From assembly GCA_030052355.1 (NCBI GenBank), contig JASIGS010000489.1:1-13357 (forward strand): 13,357 nt of DNA, read 5' to 3'. Origin of the DNA: Streptosporangiaceae bacterium. GTDB taxonomy: Bacteria > Actinomycetota > Actinomycetes > Streptosporangiales > Streptosporangiaceae. The stretch's first letter is position 1, and each line of letters opens with the position of its first letter. The notes under the pieces were generated by a model that worked only from the letters and a program-made list of their open reading frames with translations, had not been told where the DNA came from and did no database searches. Positions 6,571-13,357 of this stretch are shown here, one piece after another. The position numbers and the translations under genes were made by a program.

Positions 6571-7542
6571 CTACGAGGTCGGCCTGGTGAATGTGCGTGA
6601 ACCCTGACGGAACGCGGCGATCGCAGCTCGCCCGGTGATGGCAAAGTTCTGGCCCTTGGAGTTCTTTGAATCGAACCAGACGAACCCGAGCAGGCCGTAG
6701 TCGCGGATGCCGGCATACAGGTTCGCAATCTTCGTGGCCTGGCCAGCAGCGGCTACAGCACCTGTCTCAGCGATCAGTATCGGGTCGCTGGTCAGTTTGT
6801 GGACTGCGGCAATCGTCGGGCCGAACAGCGGTGCGAACTGCCAGGACGGCTTGAGGTAGTAACCGTCGATCCCCACCCAGTTCACGTAAGCGCCGCCAGG
6901 CCACCACGCCGCTGGATTGGGGATGTGACCGGCCCGGGTGTCGTTGATGATGTTCACGGTCCACAGCCAGGTCACGTTCCTGGCACCGAGGACGCGGAAG
7001 AGGGTCACGACGTGGCGCCACGCTGCCCGGAAAGTCTTTGCTGGGACGTTCCGATAACCCCATGAGTACCAGGTGCCATTCATCTCATGACCGAAGCTCA
7101 AGATGACCGGGTGCCCATAAGAACGCACAGCCTCGGCGTACTGGCTGAGATATCCGTCGTACTTACCGGAAGCGATCGCCGCGATGCTGATGTTGTCTGG
7201 GTCCATTTGCACGAGCGGGACGATGCCTTCGTTAGCAGCCGTCGTGGCGAAGCCCGTTGGGAACGGCACGAACCATCCGCTGTAGGTCATCGCCAAGTCC
7301 AGATGCGACCCGGTAAGGTTGGCGAACTCTGTTAGCCCGCCCGACGAAGACGGAAACCCCTTCATGTAGATTCCGAGGTAGGACTGGGAGGCCGTCGGGA
7401 GCTGGACCGGCAGCGGCCGGCGCGCATCTGACGACCTGTTGTAGAGGACGACGCCTGTCGCGATCGCAGCCACCGCAAGGACTGCAAGGACCGCGCGAGT
7501 CCGTCTAGACCTCCCTCGCCGCGTCGTACTGCGGTGCTTCAT
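6571..7542 (-). CDS. Membrane-anchored GH26-like glycoside hydrolase, subtype B (GH26-4)
   Basis: 323 aa from ATG 7542, preferred over ATG 7593 because GGGAGGGAG lies 7 nt upstream and the protein then starts with a strongly basic MKHRSTTRRGRSRRTR followed by one hydrophobic helix (~17-34). The catalytic domain begins at QLPTASQSYLGIY. Glu153 in SFGHEMNGTWYSWGY and Glu259 in LIAETGA are the presumed acid/base and nucleophile. RNVTWLWTVN, AAWWPG, GIDGYYL and LLGFVWFD are present. It is the last gene of the long minus-strand operon, 94 nt after GT2-2. The gap holds its own strong Shine-Dalgarno and no gene. Its 3' end converges on GH26-3 with about 31 nt between the two stops and no obvious terminator hairpin. 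Probably trims or releases the polymer made by GT2-2. Confidence 0.86.
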   Translation of the reverse strand: MKHRSTTRRGRSRRTRAVLAVLAVAAIATGVVLYNRSSDARRPLPVQLPTASQSYLGIYMKGFPSSSGGLTEFANLTGSHLDLAMTYSGWFVPFPTGFATTAANEGIVPLVQMDPDNISIAAIASGKYDGYLSQYAEAVRSYGHPVILSFGHEMNGTWYSWGYRNVPAKTFRAAWRHVVTLFRVLGARNVTWLWTVNIINDTRAGHIPNPAAWWPGGAYVNWVGIDGYYLKPSWQFAPLFGPTIAAVHKLTSDPILIAETGAVAAAGQATKIANLYAGIRDYGLLGFVWFDSKNSKGQNFAITGRAAIAAFRQGSRTFTRPTS

Positions 7543-7550
7543 CGAGTTAC

Positions 7551-7559
7551 TCCCTCCCT
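7551..7559 (-). promoter_or_regulatory. Strong Shine-Dalgarno of GH26-4
   Basis: GGGAGGGAG on the minus strand, 7 nt before ATG 7542. It settles the start of GH26-4 17 codons downstream of the first in-frame ATG and is the strongest ribosome binding site in the operon. This suggests the distal hydrolase is translated independently rather than by coupling. Confidence 0.8.
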
Positions 7560-7636
7560 GATCCGAAGACGATGGGCTGCTGCCAGACGGCAAATGTCAA
7601 CGACGCGTGGCGGGCCTCGGAGCTTCCTCGTGAGTC

Positions 7637-9217
7637 TCATGTCGCTGCCTCCGCTACGGTCCGATTGGCACGTCTCCACACGCCCTTGCTCGGCGTGATC
7701 AGCGGCGCAAGCATGTACAGCTGGAGGCCAGCCAGAACTTCAGTCGCCCAGTAGCGTTGCCACCCGAACTCGTGCACGCGCACCGCCAGCCCGGACCACA
7801 GGAGTACCTGGACGATCACGATCCAGGTGCACAGGATCCGGTTGACCTTCGCGGGGACGTAACCCCTGTCGGGAGACGCACCGGTGGGAACCCACTCGGC
7901 CACGCGGCCGCGGATCGCGTACCACACCGAGTACATGTGGCAGCACGAGTTGATCACGCAGAGACGGAAGATCGTGGGTCGCCAGCCAGTGCTCAGCATC
8001 GGGAACGCGAAGAGCGTTGCCGCCAGTGCCGGGAGCATGGGCAGGTAGTTGTGCGGGTAGACGAGCTGCGGGAAGAACCAGACCATGGCCAGGGTCGGGA
8101 ACGGTCCGGTGATAAGCAGGGCAGCCGACGAGAGGTAATAGAGGAACGCGGCCCAGAACGCTGCTCGCTGCTGCCAGGTAAACGGCGTCTCCACGAAGTG
8201 CTTCTCGACCATCAGGAGCATCGAGGAGCGGCACCAGCGGACCTGCTGGTTGGCCAGCGAGGGGAAGTCGACAGGGGCGACGCCCTTGGCCAGCGATAGC
8301 TGCAGGTAACGGGTCTCGTATCCGGCCCACCAGAGCTTCACCCCGGTGTGCACGTCCTCACCGATCGGCACCTGAGCGAAGCCACCCGCCGCGACCACGG
8401 CGGCGCGGCGGTAGACAAGGTTGGTCCCGGCGCAGATCGCCGCCTTGTAGCGGTCACGGGCCGGCTGGATGAACCGGAAGAAGATCTCCTGCAGGGTGCC
8501 CGCGAACCGCTGGATGTAGGAGAACGACGGATTCGTGACGTCGAAGCACTGAGCAGTCTGGACGATGCCGACCTTCGGGTCCGTGAAGTACGGCATGGTC
8601 TCATGCAGGAAGTCCGGGCGGACCGCGAAGTCGGCGTCGATGACGGCGATGAAGTCACCATCGCTGATTGACAGCGCGTACGTGAGGTTGCCCGCCTTCT
8701 TCAGCTCTCCAGGGTTCGGCCGGACGATGTACCGAAATCCGTACTTGTCCGCGAGCTCGCGGACTTGCTCCCTGGCGGAGTCGTCGAGTACATAGACAAC
8801 TTTGTGGCCGCGCCATTTCAGCTTGCTCGCGTAGCTCATGGTGTTATCGAGCAGCGCCAGCGACTCGCCGCAGCTGGGCAGGAACACGTCGACGGCCGCG
8901 GTCTCGCCGTGCTCGGCATACTTCGCCACGGTGGCCTTGTGCTCGGAGAGCGTCAGCCTGGAGGGCCCGATCCGCAGCCAGAAATTGACGACGACCGGCG
9001 GCACCACGAGCATCAGGAGCAGCCACATGAGCGGGGCGACAACCCAGGCGTGCTCGGCCACATGGACGTAGCCGTAAACGATGCCCGCGGACGCCACGAG
9101 CAGGAACGCGAACACCCAGCGGCGCGGCTTGCTGAAGTACTCGTACTTCTCCCGGCGGCTGGGAGGCCGGGGCAAGTACTCCCCCGGGACGGTGCCCGGT
9201 GCGTCAGGGAACAGCAT
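7637..9217 (-). CDS. Cellulose-synthase-like processive GT2 (GT2-2)
   Basis: 526-aa membrane beta-glycosyltransferase with BcsA/CslA-type architecture. Two N-terminal helices (~34-52 and ~59-79) are followed by a cytoplasmic GT-A domain: LPSCGE (113-118), VLDDS (143-147), KKAGNL (173-178), DADF (194-197), IGEDVHTG with the presumed catalytic Asp288, and QQVRW (QxxRW at 324-328). About four more membrane segments follow. It should polymerise a beta-linked glycan from a nucleotide sugar and pass it through its own channel. At 526 aa it ends after the last helices, and there is no C-terminal PilZ domain, so the usual c-di-GMP control of BcsA is absent. The ATG at 9217 lies 14 nt inside the end of the GT-C gene, with GAGAGG upstream, and GH26-4 follows. 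It is related to GT2-3 but clearly distinct. Product sugar (glucan, mannan or mixed linkage) cannot be told. Confidence 0.9.
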   Translation of the reverse strand: MLFPDAPGTVPGEYLPRPPSRREKYEYFSKPRRWVFAFLLVASAGIVYGYVHVAEHAWVVAPLMWLLLMLVVPPVVVNFWLRIGPSRLTLSEHKATVAKYAEHGETAAVDVFLPSCGESLALLDNTMSYASKLKWRGHKVVYVLDDSAREQVRELADKYGFRYIVRPNPGELKKAGNLTYALSISDGDFIAVIDADFAVRPDFLHETMPYFTDPKVGIVQTAQCFDVTNPSFSYIQRFAGTLQEIFFRFIQPARDRYKAAICAGTNLVYRRAAVVAAGGFAQVPIGEDVHTGVKLWWAGYETRYLQLSLAKGVAPVDFPSLANQQVRWCRSSMLLMVEKHFVETPFTWQQRAAFWAAFLYYLSSAALLITGPFPTLAMVWFFPQLVYPHNYLPMLPALAATLFAFPMLSTGWRPTIFRLCVINSCCHMYSVWYAIRGRVAEWVPTGASPDRGYVPAKVNRILCTWIVIVQVLLWSGLAVRVHEFGWQRYWATEVLAGLQLYMLAPLITPSKGVWRRANRTVAEAAT

Positions 9218-10931
9218 GGCTCGCCTCTCGTGAAGGGCGCAGCACGGGCTGCCGCAACGCCCAGATCGTGAACTGTCCGGCCCGCGCCAGGACGTAGTAG
9301 TCTCCCGCCCGCTGCATGTCAGCCGTGATGTCCCGGTCGACTGCCAGCGTGTCGCCGAAGTCGAGGATCACCAGCGAGAAGTAGCCACGGCCGATCGCGG
9401 CCGCATAAGACGCCGGCCCCGGCACTTCCCCTGGGTAGCGGAAGTAGTAGGTGCTGGTCCAGCGCTGCCAGGGCACCTCGTCGCGCAGGTAATAGGCCTC
9501 GACGTCGTAATCCTCGGCCAGGTAGTTGCCTGGATGACCGCGGACGGCGGAGCGGAGCACTCTGATCGCGCCCGTCGAGTTGGGCCACGCGCTGTAGAGG
9601 CGGTCGGCCTGCCCCATCGAGCCAAAGAGCGTCGATGCGACGATCGGTATTGCCATGACCGGTGCCCAGCCGCGGCCAGGATCGACTCTGCTCAGCCGCG
9701 CCATCGCGTACCCGGCCGCGATCGCGGCGAACCAGGCACCGAACACCACGTGCTTTTGCAAGCTGACGGCCGTGTGCAGGCGGGCCTGCTCGGCAGGCAC
9801 GAGCAGCGCGGCGGCGAGCAGGACAGCGGGCAGGAACCGGTCGCGACCTGGTCGCCGGACGGCCAGCACCGCGCCGAGCACCGCGAGGACGAGGACGAGG
9901 CCCATCCATACGTAGGCGCGCTGCAGGATCGTGACGGCTGGGACCGTCGACTCCGTCCGGTCCAGGGTCGTGGCCGTGATGCCGAGCCAGTACTGGCCGC
10001 CTGCCACGTGGACTGCCGCGACCACGAGCACGAGCCACGTGCACGCCGCGATACCCGCCGCAGCAATAGCCTGCCGGATCCCGTCACGGCGAAATACCGC
10101 GATGGCCGTCACCACGATGACAACCGGCGTGAACAGCGTGGTCGCGTATTTCACCGCGTCAGCCAGGGCGAGGCTGACGCCCGATCCGCACAGCAAGGCC
10201 ACTCGGCCAGGCAGCCCGCAGTCAGCGGACCGGACTCCCAGCCAGGTGCCCACCGCGAGCAGCAACAGCGCCATGGCGTCGTAGGTCGCGAGCGCCCCGA
10301 GGAACTGGGTCCCGGCGAGGGTCGCGAACAGTCCCGCCGCGAGCAGCGCCGCACGCCGGCCGTAGAGGCGCGCCGCGGTCCCCCACAGCAAGGTCGTCAC
10401 GATGAGCATGAAGCACAGCGACAGAACCCGCGCCGCGGCGAGGCCGCCGAGACTATCGGCGAGCGCGCCGACCGGCGGGTACAGGACGGGGGCACCAGAG
10501 AAATACGAAGGGAAATCAGGGATCGCCGCCCCGTGCAGCCACCGAGCCCATTCCAGGTGGCCCGCCCGCAGGTACAGACCCTCGTCCTGGAAAGCGGTGT
10601 TCGACCAGACCAGCCGCAGCGACAGAGCGGCCTGGGCGCCGAGGACTGCCAGCAACGGCCAGCTGCGTGCCAGGTAGCGGCGGAGCGCGGCCGTCATGCT
10701 CCCGGACGGCCGGCCCGACTGGTCGCCGTAGGCCTGTTCGCGATGATCTTCCTGAGCCGGCGGCCGCACGGGTGCGGCGTCGAGCAGCGAGACCACCGTC
10801 AGCGCCGTGGCAGGCTCGGCTCGGGCAAGCGTTCTGGCGGCGCGGTGGGAGTGCCGGTCAGGCGGACGACCCCCGGAACCACCGGCGACCAGCTCGGCTG
10901 GTCCGGACCTGTCGGCGGCGTCTGATCGCAT
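9204..10931 (-). CDS. GT-C (PMT/ArnT-like, GT39-type) membrane glycosyltransferase
   Basis: 575-aa polytopic membrane protein. A ~78-residue Pro/Arg/Ala-rich N-terminus is probably cytoplasmic; ATG 10697 (MTAALRRYLARSW) is a possible alternative start but has poor Shine-Dalgarno spacing. About ten or more hydrophobic helices follow. The first periplasmic-side loop carries QDEGLYLRAGHLEWARWL, with the DE (116-117) typical of PMT/ArnT-type enzymes. PVLYPPVGALADSLGG, AARLYGRRAALLAAGLFA and TYDAMALLLLAVGTWLG come next, in the order usual for GT39/GT83-like proteins. The last ~130 residues form a soluble domain (YLAEDYDVEAYYLRDEVPW, LVILDFGDTLAVDRD). Such enzymes transfer a sugar from a polyprenyl-phosphate donor to an extracytoplasmic acceptor. 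It starts 6 nt after GH26-5 and overlaps GT2-2 by 14 nt, so it is locked into the operon. It may decorate the polymer or a carrier protein; the acceptor is unknown. Confidence 0.78.
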   Translation of the reverse strand: MRSDAADRSGPAELVAGGSGGRPPDRHSHRAARTLARAEPATALTVVSLLDAAPVRPPAQEDHREQAYGDQSGRPSGSMTAALRRYLARSWPLLAVLGAQAALSLRLVWSNTAFQDEGLYLRAGHLEWARWLHGAAIPDFPSYFSGAPVLYPPVGALADSLGGLAAARVLSLCFMLIVTTLLWGTAARLYGRRAALLAAGLFATLAGTQFLGALATYDAMALLLLAVGTWLGVRSADCGLPGRVALLCGSGVSLALADAVKYATTLFTPVVIVVTAIAVFRRDGIRQAIAAAGIAACTWLVLVVAAVHVAGGQYWLGITATTLDRTESTVPAVTILQRAYVWMGLVLVLAVLGAVLAVRRPGRDRFLPAVLLAAALLVPAEQARLHTAVSLQKHVVFGAWFAAIAAGYAMARLSRVDPGRGWAPVMAIPIVASTLFGSMGQADRLYSAWPNSTGAIRVLRSAVRGHPGNYLAEDYDVEAYYLRDEVPWQRWTSTYYFRYPGEVPGPASYAAAIGRGYFSLVILDFGDTLAVDRDITADMQRAGDYYVLARAGQFTIWALRQPVLRPSREASHAVP

Positions 10932-10937
10932 GGAACG

Positions 10938-11906
10938 TCAGGTCCCAGCCCCGCCAGCAGCGGGCTTGAGATCCTCGGAGGCCCCGAGTCGGAAGGACAG
11001 CTCCGCGAGCCGGCTATCTTCGATCCGCCAGTCCTGCCGGTAGACGCTGCCATGCTGGGCGATGTCGAACCACACCAGTCCGAGGGTCCGGTAGCGCGCG
11101 ACTCCCTGGAAAAGGTTCTGGATGCCGGCGTACTGATCCGCGGGACCAACGGCAGGACCAACGGCGGTCTCCGACAGCAGGACCGGTGCCGCGGTCAGCG
11201 CACGCACCTGGGTGATGGTCGGGACAAAAACGTTGGCGAACGTGTCCGCGGGCCGGTAGTAGAAGCCGTCAATGCCGACCCAGGTGACGTAGCTCTGGCC
11301 CGGCCACCACGAAGCTATCGGCCCGGTGCCAGACTCGTCAGCCTCGATCGTCCACAGCCAGGTCACATTGTCCGCGCCCTCCTGACGGAACACGTTCACG
11401 ATTTGCCGCCAGGCGGCGACGAACGTGGCCGGAGGAACATGGTGGTAACCCCAGGAGTACCAGGGCGCGTTCATCTCGTGGCCGAACCCGATGACCACCG
11501 GGTGCCCGTAGTCCGCCACGGCGTCCGCATAGCTCCGCAGGTAGTCGTCGTAGTCACCCGCCGCTATCGACGCGACCGACGCGTCCGTAGGGTCGATCTG
11601 CACGAATGGCGTCATGCCGTGGCTGTGCAGCATGTCCGCGAAGCTTGTGTCGAACGCCTCCGCCCATCCGTTGAAGTACCCGACCAGGTTCGGGTCCCGG
11701 CCGGCCGCTGCCGCGAACCGTGCTATGGCTGGGTAGCCGGACGGCGTCCCGGACACGTAGACGCCCAGGTAGGAGGCCTCGCTCCGGGGAAGCGACGCGT
11801 GCACCGGCGGGCGGGAAGCCGTCGAGAAGTGGATGCGGCTGCCGGCCGCCAGTACTGAGAGTGCGGCGATCGCCAGAGATACGAGCAGTACCAGACGAGT
11901 TCTCAT
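10938..11906 (-). CDS. Exported GH26-like glycoside hydrolase, subtype A (GH26-5)
   Basis: 322 aa from ATG 11906. This start overlaps the stop of GT2-3 as ATGA and gives MRTRLVLLVSLAIAALSVLAA, a normal signal/anchor helix, although the frame stays open far upstream. VHA-SLPRSEASYLGVY follows the helix, and VHA is a possible signal peptidase site. Catalytic candidates are Glu144 in GFGHEMNAPWYSWGY and Glu246 in LLSETAVGP. GADNVTWLWTIEAD, WWPGQSYVTWVGIDGFYYRP and LVWFDIAQHGSVYRQDWRIE are shared almost word for word with GH26-1, defining subtype A. It is coupled to the synthase upstream and followed after 6 nt by the GT-C gene. Likely role: extracytoplasmic cleavage of the GT2-3 product. The exact glycan is not determinable. 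Confidence 0.87.
   Translation of the reverse strand: MRTRLVLLVSLAIAALSVLAAGSRIHFSTASRPPVHASLPRSEASYLGVYVSGTPSGYPAIARFAAAAGRDPNLVGYFNGWAEAFDTSFADMLHSHGMTPFVQIDPTDASVASIAAGDYDDYLRSYADAVADYGHPVVIGFGHEMNAPWYSWGYHHVPPATFVAAWRQIVNVFRQEGADNVTWLWTIEADESGTGPIASWWPGQSYVTWVGIDGFYYRPADTFANVFVPTITQVRALTAAPVLLSETAVGPAVGPADQYAGIQNLFQGVARYRTLGLVWFDIAQHGSVYRQDWRIEDSRLAELSFRLGASEDLKPAAGGAGT
11903..11906 (-). other. ATGA start/stop overlap, GT2-3 to GH26-5
   Basis: The four bases ATGA on the minus strand contain the ATG of GH26-5 and the TGA of GT2-3. This is the usual signature of translational coupling and decides the GH26-5 start. Confidence 0.85.
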
Positions 11907-13357
11907 ACAGCCCTGGCTCCGGCGACGATGATGCGGGTGACGACGGCGACGTTGAGAGCGCCGAAGAGCAGCAGGACCGAGAACCGCACAGATCCGGTGG
12001 CCGTGGTCCGCCAGATTGCGAGCAGGAGCCAGAGCATGGCGACGCCGCCACTCCACCAGGTGACGCCGACCCGGAACCGCCTGAGCGAGCTGCCAGGCGT
12101 CCTCGTCGGGTGCCAGCTCATGCTCTTTCCCCTGGCCGCGTCCCAGATCGCGAACACGTGAGCCCAGCCACGGGCCACGTTCAGCGACCACGTCCCCGGG
12201 CCGTAGTGCACACGGTGCCACAGCGGATACATCACGAAGCCAGTGAGCATGGACGGAATCAGGATGATGAAGTTCCGCAGCTCGACCTGACGGGGCAGGA
12301 AGGCGAGCATGACGACTGGGATGAGCGGGCCGAAGAACACCAGGACAGCGGTGTACGCGTAGAAGCAGAAACCGGAGATATAGGTGAGCCGGGCCGGGAG
12401 GCTCATCCGGATCGACCAGAGCCGCCGGGAAAAGACGATGCCGACGTTCCCTGAGCACCAGCGGTATTGCTGCCGGACGAAAGAGTCGAGGTTGTCAGGG
12501 CAGATCCCGGTCGAGAGCACGATCGGCAGGTACACAAGGGACCAGCCAGCCCGGCGGACATCCAGACCGGTGTGGACGTCCTCGGCGTAGGGGATCAGGG
12601 TCGGGCCGCCGAACGGCTCGAGTGCCTCGCGCCGGTAAATCGCCGATGTCCCGACGCAGATGGCGGCGTCGAATCGATTCCGCGCGACCTGGATCGACCG
12701 GTAGAAGACCTCCTGGACGGCTCCCGCTGCGTTCTCGACCCAGGTCTGCTCGCGGCTGACCCTGAAGAACTGGGGAGATTGCACGATCGCGACCTTCGCG
12801 TCATCCAGGTATGGAAGGGTCTCGGCGAAGAAATCGGAACGTGGCGCGAAGTCGGCATCGAGGATCAGCACATACTCGCCGCCGGTGCGGGCGAACGCGT
12901 ACCTCAGGTTCCCTGCCTTTTTGTATGCGGGCCGGTCGGGTCGGCGAATGTAGCGGAAGCCGAAGGATCCCGCGACAGACTGTGCCTCGTCAGATCCGCC
13001 GTCGTCCAGTACGTAGGGCACGGCGACGCCTGGATAGGCGGCGACCAGCGCGGAGACGGCCGTCCAGGTATTCCTCAGCACCTCGATGGGCTCGCCGCAG
13101 ACCGGCATGAAGATATCGATGGTCGGGTAGCTGTCCGGCTGCCACGACCGGATGAACCTCCGGTGAGCGGCGAGGTCGAAGCCGCGGCCGGTGAAATTCA
13201 CCGGAAGACTGATCGCCTGGTACGCGACGTAGATCGCGGTGAAGGCCATGAACGGCCACATCACCGGACCGTCGAGCTCAAACCTGACCTGGCTGATGAC
13301 AAGGCAGGTCGACCCGATGAAGAGCAGGGTGGTCAGGTAGCCCAGGTTGCGCTCAAC
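11903..13357 (-). CDS. Cellulose-synthase-like processive GT2, 5' end cut by window edge (GT2-3)
   Basis: The frame is open to the right edge (VERNLGYLTTLLFIGSTCL...), so the start lies outside. A GTG at 13264 is in frame but would remove a membrane helix and is unlikely to be the start. Visible motifs in order: FMPVCGE, VLDDGGSDE, KKAGNLRYAF, DADFAPRSDFF, YAEDVHTG (presumed catalytic Asp) and RQQYRWCSGN (QxxRW). These are followed by helices around TYISGFCFYAYTAVLVFFGP, NFIILIPSMLTGFV, WWSGGVAMLWLLLAIW and SVLLLFGALNVAVVTRI. The architecture is BcsA/Csl-like with no PilZ domain at the C-terminus. The stop TGA is shared with the start of GH26-5 (ATGA), which indicates translational coupling of synthase and hydrolase. 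Same fold and partner type as GT2-2 but a clearly different sequence, so the two may make different polymers or the two halves of one mixed process. Confidence 0.9.
   Translation of the reverse strand, partial: VERNLGYLTTLLFIGSTCLVISQVRFELDGPVMWPFMAFTAIYVAYQAISLPVNFTGRGFDLAAHRRFIRSWQPDSYPTIDIFMPVCGEPIEVLRNTWTAVSALVAAYPGVAVPYVLDDGGSDEAQSVAGSFGFRYIRRPDRPAYKKAGNLRYAFARTGGEYVLILDADFAPRSDFFAETLPYLDDAKVAIVQSPQFFRVSREQTWVENAAGAVQEVFYRSIQVARNRFDAAICVGTSAIYRREALEPFGGPTLIPYAEDVHTGLDVRRAGWSLVYLPIVLSTGICPDNLDSFVRQQYRWCSGNVGIVFSRRLWSIRMSLPARLTYISGFCFYAYTAVLVFFGPLIPVVMLAFLPRQVELRNFIILIPSMLTGFVMYPLWHRVHYGPGTWSLNVARGWAHVFAIWDAARGKSMSWHPTRTPGSSLRRFRVGVTWWSGGVAMLWLLLAIWRTTATGSVRFSVLLLFGALNVAVVTRIIVAGARAV

Noticed and set aside
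1369..7594. Shared 12-mer TGCCGTCTGGCA / TGCCAGACGGCA at 1369-1380 and near 7580-7592
   Set aside because: Short, GC-rich and partly self-complementary. One copy is the inner stem of the ilvB terminator and the other has no surrounding hairpin or T-run, so it is most likely coincidence.
7572..7600. TTGACA (minus strand, 7595-7600) upstream of GH26-4 as a possible internal promoter
   Set aside because: No acceptable -10 hexamer at 16-18 nt spacing; the positions read GCCCAT or similar. The gap is better explained by the strong ribosome binding site alone.
9534..10925. Long plus-strand open frame opposite the GT-C gene
   Set aside because: Low-complexity Arg/Asp/Gln-rich translation with no hydrophobic pattern or motif, a mirror of the GC-biased coding strand.
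11907..12458. In-frame extension of GH26-5 upstream to an ATG at 12458
   Set aside because: It would run entirely inside GT2-3 and place a non-conserved, charged 184-residue stretch before a normal signal segment. The ATGA start at 11906 fits the paralogues.
1..13357. CRISPR arrays, tRNA or rRNA genes, insertion sequences, attachment sites
   Set aside because: None seen: no regularly spaced repeats beyond the two-copy ilvB repeat, no transposase-like frame, and no tRNA-like cloverleaf in the few intergenic gaps.

Overview
The window looks like a chromosomal segment from a high-GC actinobacterium (Actinomycetota). GC is high throughout, third codon positions are strongly GC-biased, GTG starts are common, and an acetolactate synthase gene sits behind a leader-peptide attenuator. 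The exact genus cannot be read from the sequence.

Layout. Positions 1-1303 (minus) hold the N-terminal ~434 codons of acetolactate synthase large subunit (ilvB), cut by the window edge. Positions 1304-1454 are its control region: a 12-residue leader peptide rich in Leu/Val/Ile, a hairpin overlapping the leader stop codon, an intrinsic terminator, and a 21-bp tandem repeat just before the ilvB ribosome binding site. From 1576 to the right edge, every gene belongs to an envelope or exopolysaccharide locus. It has five paralogous glycoside hydrolase family 26-like (GH26) proteins with N-terminal membrane or signal segments, three processive family-2 glycosyltransferases (GT2), and one multi-spanning GT-C type glycosyltransferase.

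Operons. (i) A long minus-strand operon enters from the right: cellulose-synthase-like GT2 (partial) -> GH26 (ATGA overlap) -> GT-C membrane protein (6-nt gap) -> second cellulose-synthase-like GT2 (14-nt overlap) -> GH26 (94-nt gap, strong Shine-Dalgarno). (ii) A plus-strand pair at 4162-6539: a hyaluronan-synthase/NodC-like GT2 whose stop overlaps (GTGA) the start of a divergent GH26. Its base composition is visibly less GC-rich. (iii) A minus-strand pair of GH26 genes at 1576-3526 without its own synthase, divergent from (ii) across a ~635-bp, partly AT-rich intergenic region.

How they may work together (inference). Each synthase would polymerise and export a beta-linked polysaccharide through its membrane channel. 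The cognate exported GH26 would trim, edit or release the nascent chain, a role like that of BcsZ-type endoglucanases beside cellulose synthases. The GH26 proteins fall into two recognisable subtypes plus one divergent form, and the subtype tracks the partner synthase. No BcsB homologue or PilZ domain is visible, so this does not look like a canonical cellulose system. The polymer is unknown.
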